Origin: Bdellovibrionales bacterium
Lineage (GTDB): Bacteria > Bdellovibrionota > Bdellovibrionia > Bdellovibrionales > JAMPXM01
Direction: 5' to 3'
DNA: 5,026 bases
NCBI GenBank assembly: GCA_005792225.1
Contig: SXSP01000506.1
Location: 1-5,026, forward strand
The notes beneath the pieces were generated by a model that was given only the letters and a program-made list of their open reading frames with translations, had not been told where the DNA came from and did no database searches. Below, in pieces: positions 1-4,226 of this stretch. Both the position numbers and the translations under genes were made by a program. Numbering within the stretch: the first letter of the stretch is position 1; each line of letters opens with the position of its first letter.

Positions 1-593
1 AGACGCTGTTTCGGATCCGCAGTCTCAAGAACGCGTTGAGCGTCAGCGACTTTGAGTCCGAGGTTTGATGCGATCAAATCAGCGAGGCGACCCGGATCCG
101 TCACGTCATCGAGGATCAAGAGGATGTCGGGAGAAAGCATGCGGCCGAGAGCGATGATCTTTTCAAGTTGCTCGCGAGCATTGCGAACCATCGCTTCGTA
201 CTCGACGGGTGTGCCAGCGAGTTCGGTGTCGGCGATCTTTTCAACCGCGACTTCGAAGTTCGGTGAAGACTTCGCGTACTTCTTGATGCGGCCCTTCGCT
301 TCGCCTTGGATGAGGATTTTCACGCGGCCGTCAGCGAGCTTGCGCATGCGCATGATTCTCGCGATCGTACCGATCGTGTAGATCGTGTCTTCGGTTGGGT
401 TCTCTTCCGTGATTTCTTTTTGCGATGCCAAGAAGATGAGGCGGTTCTTCGCCAAAGCTTCTTCCACGGAGCGGATGGAGGCTTCTCTTCCGACAAACAG
501 CGGTAGGATCATGTAGGGGAAAACTACGATGTCACGAACCGGCAGCATCGGGAGTGTTTCGGGTGTCTCTGTCGCTTTATCGTCAAATGCCAT
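1..593 (-). CDS. lon: Lon ATP-dependent protease, N-terminal part (cut by window edge)
   Basis: This is the beginning of the cytoplasmic AAA+ serine protease that degrades misfolded and short-lived regulatory proteins. Reading back from the ATG at 593-591 gives 197 codons with no stop, running off the left edge. The product opens with an acidic stretch and then the classic Lon N-domain signature LPMLPVRDIVVFPYMILPLF (residues 14-33), followed by VGREASI. Residues ~14-197 match the substrate-recognition LAN domain, including the conserved IGTIARI and a segment around DILLILDDVTDPGRLADLIA. The AAA+ and Ser-Lys protease domains lie outside the window; E. coli Lon is 784 residues, so about three quarters is missing. 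The start is supported by GGAGG at 603-599, five nucleotides before ATG. The gene stands alone after the dksA terminator. Its Shine-Dalgarno lies inside a predicted hairpin (separate entry). Identification is firm; which Lon paralogue it is, if there are several, cannot be told. Confidence 0.95.
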   Translation of the reverse strand, partial: MAFDDKATETPETLPMLPVRDIVVFPYMILPLFVGREASIRSVEEALAKNRLIFLASQKEITEENPTEDTIYTIGTIARIMRMRKLADGRVKILIQGEAKGRIKKYAKSSPNFEVAVEKIADTELAGTPVEYEAMVRNAREQLEKIIALGRMLSPDILLILDDVTDPGRLADLIASNLGLKVADAQRVLETADPKQR

Positions 594-617
594 TTGTTCC
601 TCCGCAATCGCGGGAAA
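594..617 (-). promoter_or_regulatory. lon ribosome-binding site inside a short hairpin (candidate RNA thermometer)
   Basis: In the lon mRNA, the bases from 617 down to 597 can fold on themselves. UUUCCCGC (617-610) pairs with GCGGAGGAA (605-597) around the tetraloop GAUU (609-606). This gives eight pairs, one of them a G-U wobble (615/599), with a single bulged A at 601. The paired 3' arm contains the whole GGAGG Shine-Dalgarno, and the stem ends four bases before the AUG. The base pairing can be read directly from the sequence. Its use as a heat-opened switch is inference, based on the known role of Lon in heat shock and on thermometers of this design in front of other heat-shock genes. The RBS itself is well supported; the regulatory role is tentative. 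Confidence 0.45.
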
Positions 618-704
618 GTCGAGCTTCTTGCCACATACTTCTCGGCCTCTCCCTGTGAAGGCTTTAAGGGCCAGGTCCCTCTAAATGGTCCGGAAATGGA
701 GTAA

Positions 705-722
705 ACACCACGAATCGTGTGT
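705..722. repeat. Imperfect palindrome upstream of lon, possible operator
   Basis: The left arm ACAC(C)ACGA at 705-713 and the right arm TCGTGTGT at 715-722 are inverted complements over eight bases. They are centred on A714, with one extra C at 709. The element sits about 110 bases upstream of the lon ATG, where an operator or promoter-proximal site would be expected. It does not match the CIRCE heat-shock element or any operator I recognise. It could be a binding site for a dimeric regulator or a chance palindrome. Confidence 0.3.
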
Positions 723-751
723 AAATCTGAGCGAAGGGCTGTATCGGGAAA

Positions 752-766
752 CGCTCTCCAAGAGCG
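752..766. repeat. Small perfect hairpin in the lon upstream region
   Basis: CGCTCT at 752-757 and AGAGCG at 761-766 form a perfect 6-bp inverted repeat with a three-base loop. On the minus strand it is followed by TTTCCC, which is too short and mixed to be a good terminator tail. It lies between the dksA terminator and the lon start, so it may be part of a structured leader or may have no function. Confidence 0.3.
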
Positions 767-875
767 GAAATGCGCGACCTACGAAGGTAAATTCCAGTCG
801 CAGGTCTTGAAGAAATCAGGGCGAGGGGATCTAAGGACCGGTTTTTCGCTAGGAGAAACGAAATTTTTCTGGCGC

Positions 876-907
876 AAAAAAAGCCGCCTTTTTTTCGCGG
901 CGGCTTT
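876..907 (-). terminator. Intrinsic terminator of the zinc-finger dksA gene
   Basis: Read on the minus strand, AAAGCCGCC (907-899) pairs with GGCGGCTTT (888-880) over nine bases, around a ten-base A-rich loop (898-889). The 3' arm runs into more T residues down to 876, making a run of seven. The hairpin begins about 30 bases after the dksA stop codon at 939-937. On the plus strand the tail after the stem is TTTGATC, so termination is expected mainly for minus-strand transcripts. Confidence 0.88.
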
Positions 908-936
908 GATCATGAGTGGCTTTTTGCAGACGAAGG

Positions 937-1296
937 TTAGGCGAATACTTTTTCGCGGCTCTCTTGCTCCTCTTTACAAGCGATGCAAAGAGTGGCGACG
1001 GGACGAGCTTTCAGGCGATTGATTGCGAGGGCTTCCTCGCACTGCTCGCAGAGTCCGAACGAACCTTCTTCGATCTTCCCGAGAGCACGGTCGATTTTCT
1101 GAAGCAGGTGAGTTTGGCGTTCCTGGAGGCGAAGAGTGATGGAGAGAGTGAGCTCGGAAACTGCAAGATCACCCTCGTCTCCTTGACCCGTACTCTCGAT
1201 GGGAGCCTCGCCTTTGATCGAATCAGTCTTATTGAGAATCTCGGATCTTTGCTTGAGCAAAAGCTCTTTAAAGTACTGAACGTCTTTAGCCTTCAT
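937..1296 (-). CDS. dksA: DksA/TraR-family RNA polymerase-binding factor with intact zinc finger
   Basis: The 119-residue product is a secondary-channel RNA polymerase regulator that, in the DksA family, acts with ppGpp in the stringent response. It has three parts. First comes a helical N-terminus (about 1-30). Second is a coiled coil whose tip carries D40-E-G-D43-L-A45, matching the D-x-x-D-x-A motif of E. coli DksA needed for action near the active site. Third is a zinc finger C83-x2-C86-x17-C104-x2-C107, with the family block around RLKARPVATLC. E. coli DksA is 151 residues; this one is shorter mainly at the N-terminus, nearer to TraR-type short forms. The ATG at 1296-1294 is preceded by a strong purine-rich site (GGAGGGGGAG, 1312-1303). 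The gene is monocistronic by appearance, with its own terminator at 907-876. A zinc-less paralogue lies directly upstream. The family call is firm; the symbol assumes this is the main DksA of the organism. Confidence 0.88.
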   Translation of the reverse strand: MKAKDVQYFKELLLKQRSEILNKTDSIKGEAPIESTGQGDEGDLAVSELTLSITLRLQERQTHLLQKIDRALGKIEEGSFGLCEQCEEALAINRLKARPVATLCIACKEEQESREKVFA

Positions 1297-1442
1297 ATTG
1301 CTCTCCCCCTCCAGAAGTTAATCTTCGTAGTCAGCAAGCTAGGACCGTGCTCTGCCCGTTATCTGTGCAAGCTCTTCCCCCCGAAGAACCCGTCCAGAAC
1401 AGGTTTTGTAAGCTTCTAAGGTCGCATCCAAGCGTTGGCAAT

Positions 1443-1476
1443 AAAAAAATTACAGTGCTTAAGACTTCCGCACCAT
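1443..1476 (-). terminator. Candidate weak terminator of the DksA-like gene
   Basis: On the minus strand AUGGUGC (1476-1470) can pair with GCACUGU (1458-1452) around an 11-base loop. That gives seven pairs, of which two are G-U wobbles. AA and then seven T residues (1449-1443) follow. The shape is that of an intrinsic terminator but the stem is weak. It lies about 170 bases beyond the stop codon at 1651-1649, so the transcript would have a long 3' untranslated region. Confidence 0.4.
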
Positions 1477-1511
1477 TTGTGAGCCCCGCAATCATCCTGT
1501 TTTCCGTGGAT

Positions 1512-1540
1512 TTTCTAGAATTGGGGGCATTCGGTAGCAA
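1512..1540 (-). promoter_or_regulatory. Possible sigma-70-like promoter for dksA
   Basis: On the minus strand TTGCTA (1540-1535) and TAGAAA (1517-1512) are separated by exactly 17 bases. Each matches four of six consensus positions. It lies about 215 bases upstream of the dksA ATG and upstream of the candidate terminator at 1476-1443, which would be an awkward arrangement. It may be a chance match. Confidence 0.2.
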
Positions 1541-1648
1541 ACTGAGGTCGTGGCGCTCGCGAAGTTGCCGCCTCCGTGCACAACTTCACTCGAACGCCGT
1601 GAAACGTTCAAAACTGTCAGGGTCTGTTTTAAGAGTCTGTCACAGTCC

Positions 1649-2062
1649 CTATCGCGCGAATTTACGGCGCATCGCTTCGCGAATTTCGGCTCCTTCTATA
1701 CTGAGACGTGTCCAGGGGAGAGCCCGCAGCCGGTCGAATTCGATCGCTTCTTCCGTCTCTTCGCAGATGCCGTAGGTGCCGTTCTCGATTCTCGCGAGTG
1801 CTAGCTCGATCTCGAGAAGTTGCTCCTTCAGCCTTTGTTGAGCCGAGAGATAGTCGTTTTCTGCGAGGAGACTCATCGTTTGATCTGCCTCATCGCCTCC
1901 TGATTTATCGAGCATTTGAAATTCCATCCTGGAATTCCGCACGCGGTTCAGGAGATCTCTCTTCACTTCGAGTAAACGCATCTTGCACTCTTTTACGAAA
2001 GAATCTGCCAGAGTAGTCACCGGCCCTCCCTTTGTCGGTTCTCTTTTTGTGGGGCCATCCAT
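1649..2062 (-). CDS. DksA/TraR-family protein lacking the zinc-binding cysteines
   Basis: The 137-residue product follows the DksA layout: a helical coiled coil (about 17-93), then a C-terminal globular region GTYGICEETEEAI...RLRALPWTRLS. The finger positions keep the exact spacing but read C100-x2-T103-x17-S121-x2-G124, so only one cysteine remains and zinc binding is unlikely. Single-cysteine versions with a CEET motif are known among alphaproteobacterial DksA proteins, so this is probably a functional variant and not decay. The coiled-coil tip is D57-E-A-D60-Q-T62; both aspartates are kept but the alanine of D-x-x-D-x-A is threonine. It should bind the RNA polymerase secondary channel, possibly with altered ppGpp or promoter effects. 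The start is uncertain: ATG at 2062-2060 has GAGG four bases before it, while GTG at 2020-2018 has a longer site (AGGGAGG) and would give 123 residues, removing a charged N-terminus of low similarity to the family. It follows the lipoprotein terminator and is probably its own unit. Confidence 0.85.
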   Translation of the reverse strand: MDGPTKREPTKGGPVTTLADSFVKECKMRLLEVKRDLLNRVRNSRMEFQMLDKSGGDEADQTMSLLAENDYLSAQQRLKEQLLEIELALARIENGTYGICEETEEAIEFDRLRALPWTRLSIEGAEIREAMRRKFAR

Positions 2063-2074
2063 AGCCCCTCAGAT

Positions 2075-2116
2075 CACCCATCCTGGGTGCACGTCGACCT
2101 CCGTCGCGTTTGCGAC
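2075..2116 (-). promoter_or_regulatory. Structured leader of the DksA-like gene
   Basis: Two adjacent perfect hairpins lie just upstream of the start codon. CACCCA/TGGGTG at 2075-2080/2084-2089 has a three-base loop, and GTCGC/GCGAC at 2103-2107/2112-2116 has a four-base loop. The first ends about 12 bases before the ATG at 2062, next to the ribosome-binding site. They could be RNA structures that tune translation or DNA operator half-sites. I recognise no known riboswitch, and no good promoter is evident between here and the terminator at 2243-2217. Confidence 0.3.
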
Positions 2117-2151
2117 TGAAGTCGTAGGTATTGACATGATGAGTAGGAGAT

Positions 2152-2169
2152 CCGGTTAGCGGAAACCGG
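2152..2169. repeat. Inverted repeat CCGGTT/AACCGG
   Basis: CCGGTT (2152-2157) and AACCGG (2164-2169) form a perfect 6-bp inverted repeat with a six-base spacer. It has no T run on either side, so it is not a terminator. The same arm sequence occurs in the neighbouring terminator stem (2224-2230 and 2235-2241), so the two hairpins could pair with each other in RNA. Confidence 0.35.
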
Positions 2170-2216
2170 CTCAGACCAACGGTGGGAATGGAATTAGTAA
2201 GACCTTAGCAAAGGAC

Positions 2217-2243
2217 AAAAAAGCCCGGTTGAGGAACCGGGCT
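2217..2243 (-). terminator. Intrinsic terminator of the dnaJ-like/lipoprotein operon
   Basis: On the minus strand AGCCCGGTT (2243-2235) pairs perfectly with AACCGGGCT (2230-2222) around a four-base CCTC loop. The stem runs into six T residues (2222-2217). It begins nine bases after the lipoprotein stop codon at 2255-2253. This is a textbook Rho-independent terminator. Confidence 0.93.
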
Positions 2244-2252
2244 ATAAACCAA

Positions 2253-4217
2253 TTAGCGTTTGGTCGTCTCAAGATCGGTGATTTTAGCGTCTTTCACCGT
2301 GAGGGCCGTGAGGGGTCGGCGGAATTCGCGTTCTGCATTGACCGAGAGTCGACCGAGGGCCCCGGGAAAGTTTGAGAGGCTCGCCATGCGGTCTCGGAGA
2401 TTTGAACGCGAACGTTCACCCGAAGAGATGAGCTGCCTTAAAATAAGGGCCGAATCGTAAGCCTGGATTTCGGTGAGACCGGGCTCTTCTTCAAACGTCG
2501 TTTTATATGACGTCGTGAACTCGGAGTTCATGAACGCAGGATCCGATGCGAGGAAGCTGTCGGGGAATACGGCGTTTTCAACGAACTTCTGGCCGCGATT
2601 CACGAGGCCGGGTGCATTCCAAAGGTTCGTACCTAGAAGTCGTACGCCCGTGACGTTGTTATACGCGAGCATCGGAGCCACTTGACCGACGGCGCGGGGA
2701 GTGTCGGGGATGAAGATCCCATCGAAATCCACGATCGGCGGCAAGAGGTCCTCAATGTTCGGAGCTCCTTGGCGAGCGCCGCGCTTCGGATTTTTCTCCG
2801 TCCACGCCTTCGAGCGAAGCCGGTATTCGTCAGCGCGATCTTCCATGTAGAAGAGACCCGTCAGACGTTGAACGTGTCCGCGGAAGTCTGTCTCCTGCGG
2901 GTCGTAGGGCTGAGCGCCACGAATATCCCCGCCGCGCGCGCGCACGATGTCCCAGAACAAGTTGGCAAACTCGGTTCCGTAAGCGTCGTTCGGGTACATG
3001 ATCGCGAAGTTCTTCATTCCGAGCTTATTCATCGCGACGTCGACTAAGTATTCGACTTGCATCTCGCTCGTGAGCGCATTTCGGAAAACGAAATTTCCGG
3101 TTTGAGTGATGCCGGTTTTTTGCGAGAGCATGATCGCCGGAACTCCGAGTTCCTGCGCCTTTGACGCTTCCGAGGACGCGGTTTTACTTAAGAGGCCTCC
3201 GACTATCGCGATGACGTTGTCTTCTTGAACCAGCCGCTCCACCGCACGGCGAGCGGTATCGGGATTGCCCTCGCTGTCGATGACGGCCAAACGAAATCCT
3301 GAAGGAGTTTTGCCACCGTAAATGCCGAGTCCCAGCTGAATACCACGCAAAGCCTTGTATCCGATTCCCGCCTGTTTGCCTGAAAGCGGAAGGACGACGC
3401 CGATCGTTCTCTCGTCCACGCGATTTCGGGCGTCGATTTGCGCTACGAGCGCGGTTGCGCGATCCGCGAGCTCCGTACGTGGAGAGAGTTCCGCGGCTTC
3501 CGCCAAGTATCCACGTGCTTTCGAGTACTGGGCTTGCTCGGCGAGCTTGAGGCCGTAGCGATACTTCGCCGACGCCTGGAGAAACCCGATTTGTTTTTCG
3601 TCGGCCATATCCGCGAGTTCGTCGTCGCTCAGGCGGGTATCGAGAATTTCTTGAGCGTAAGCTTTGTACTTCTCGCGATCGGTCGGTCGCGGATGGTTCT
3701 CTGCCAGGAACACGGCTGACTTCAATGCTTGCGGGTTCTTCTTCACCGCGAGGAAAGTCTCGTAGCGCATGCGTTCGAGTTCGATGCGTTGTTCGGGCGT
3801 GACTTGGCGGAAGTAAGCATCGTTTTCGATGTACTTCTCTGCCTCCGCGGGCTGCGAGAGTTTCAAACTCACGTAGGCGGCACGGATTCGTGCATCGACC
3901 TCGTGGGGACTTGCAACTTCGCTCTTCAAGATCGCGGTGAACTCATTGAGGGCTTCTTGATATCTCTGCGCATTGAGATGAATCTGACCCATTAAGAAGT
4001 GGGAGCGACCGGCTACGTCCGATTCAGGATAAGTCGTCGAGATTTTACGGAGTCTCGCTAGCGCCTTTTTGGAATCGCCCGATTTGATGGCCGATTCGGC
4101 GGCCTTCATTTCTTGATCAGCATTCGGCGGTGCCTTGACGGGCTCCCGCTTCGGCTGAAGTGTGGCGGAGCAGGACGACACGAGGACGGATAAGAGAAAC
4201 GGAATAAGTATTTTCAT
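2253..4217 (-). CDS. LpoA-like lipoprotein: TPR region plus periplasmic-binding-protein domain
   Basis: This is a 654-residue envelope lipoprotein. The N-terminus MKILIPFLLSVLVSSC is a short SpII signal peptide with lipobox V-S-S-C16; S17 at +2 favours the outer membrane if the E. coli sorting rule applies. Residues ~32-260 are helical repeats of TPR type (for example AESAIKSGDSKKALARL and MGQIHLNAQRYQEAL). Residues ~271-645 form a type 1 periplasmic-binding fold, opening with IGVVLPLSGKQAGIGYKALR and continuing with VIDSEGNPDTARRAVERL and AIVGGLLSKTASSEASKAQE, as in LivK-type ligand-binding proteins. A charged insertion lies around 451-490. This order and length resemble E. coli LpoA (678 residues), the outer-membrane activator of peptidoglycan synthase PBP1A. 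No ABC permease or ATPase gene is adjacent, which argues against a plain transport role. It starts nine bases after the dnaJ-like stop, with only a weak purine stretch before the ATG, suggesting translational coupling, and ends before a strong terminator. The architecture is firm; the PBP-activating role is inferred. Confidence 0.85.
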   Translation of the reverse strand: MKILIPFLLSVLVSSCSATLQPKREPVKAPPNADQEMKAAESAIKSGDSKKALARLRKISTTYPESDVAGRSHFLMGQIHLNAQRYQEALNEFTAILKSEVASPHEVDARIRAAYVSLKLSQPAEAEKYIENDAYFRQVTPEQRIELERMRYETFLAVKKNPQALKSAVFLAENHPRPTDREKYKAYAQEILDTRLSDDELADMADEKQIGFLQASAKYRYGLKLAEQAQYSKARGYLAEAAELSPRTELADRATALVAQIDARNRVDERTIGVVLPLSGKQAGIGYKALRGIQLGLGIYGGKTPSGFRLAVIDSEGNPDTARRAVERLVQEDNVIAIVGGLLSKTASSEASKAQELGVPAIMLSQKTGITQTGNFVFRNALTSEMQVEYLVDVAMNKLGMKNFAIMYPNDAYGTEFANLFWDIVRARGGDIRGAQPYDPQETDFRGHVQRLTGLFYMEDRADEYRLRSKAWTEKNPKRGARQGAPNIEDLLPPIVDFDGIFIPDTPRAVGQVAPMLAYNNVTGVRLLGTNLWNAPGLVNRGQKFVENAVFPDSFLASDPAFMNSEFTTSYKTTFEEEPGLTEIQAYDSALILRQLISSGERSRSNLRDRMASLSNFPGALGRLSVNAEREFRRPLTALTVKDAKITDLETTKR

Positions 4218-4226
4218 ACTCTCGCA

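Larger units (their letters stand above)
594..936. other. Intergenic region between dksA and lon
   Basis: This gap of 343 bases holds no credible gene; open frames crossing it lack recognisable protein features or a good ribosome-binding site. Near its right end it contains the terminator of the zinc-finger dksA gene (876-907). It must also hold the lon promoter and leader. I found no convincing sigma-70, sigma-32, sigma-54 or ECF promoter by eye. Structured elements seen are an imperfect palindrome at 705-722, a perfect 6-bp hairpin at 752-766, and the hairpin over the lon ribosome-binding site at 597-617. Confidence 0.7.
1297..1648. other. Intergenic region between the two DksA-family genes
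   Basis: This gap of 352 bases has no supported gene. A 69-codon open frame on the minus strand (1540-1331) has no ribosome-binding site and no recognisable features. The right half (1477-1648) would be the 3' untranslated region of the DksA-like gene. It contains inverted repeats GAAGTTG/CAACTTC (1561-1567/1581-1587, 13-base loop) and GAACG/CGTTC (1592-1596/1605-1609), neither followed by a T run. A hairpin with a T7 tract at 1476-1443 is the best candidate terminator. The left part must contain the dksA leader. Confidence 0.65.

Noticed and set aside
717..1419. Overlapping plus-strand open frames across the dksA gene and its flanks
   Set aside because: They mirror the well-supported minus-strand dksA gene and its terminator; their products show no domain features and no good ribosome-binding sites.
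1331..1540. A 69-codon minus-strand open frame between the two DksA-family genes
   Set aside because: There is no ribosome-binding site before its ATG and no recognisable domain, and it overlaps the likely terminator and the dksA leader.
1792..1806. GAGTGCTAG resembling half of a CIRCE (HrcA) element
   Set aside because: No matching inverted half-site at the required nine-base spacing, and it lies inside the DksA-like coding sequence.
1649..2062. Zinc-less DksA-like gene as a decaying pseudogene
   Set aside because: The frame is intact, the spacing of the former finger is exact, and single-cysteine CEET variants are an established form of the family.
2131..2159. Plus-strand TTGACA perfect -35 hexamer
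   Set aside because: The sequence 17 bases further (GGTTAG) is a poor -10, and no plus-strand gene lies downstream; it faces the lipoprotein terminator.
2932..2943. Alternating CG tract inside the lipoprotein gene
   Set aside because: It falls in frame on arginine and alanine codons of the binding-protein domain and is explained by coding; no regulatory context.
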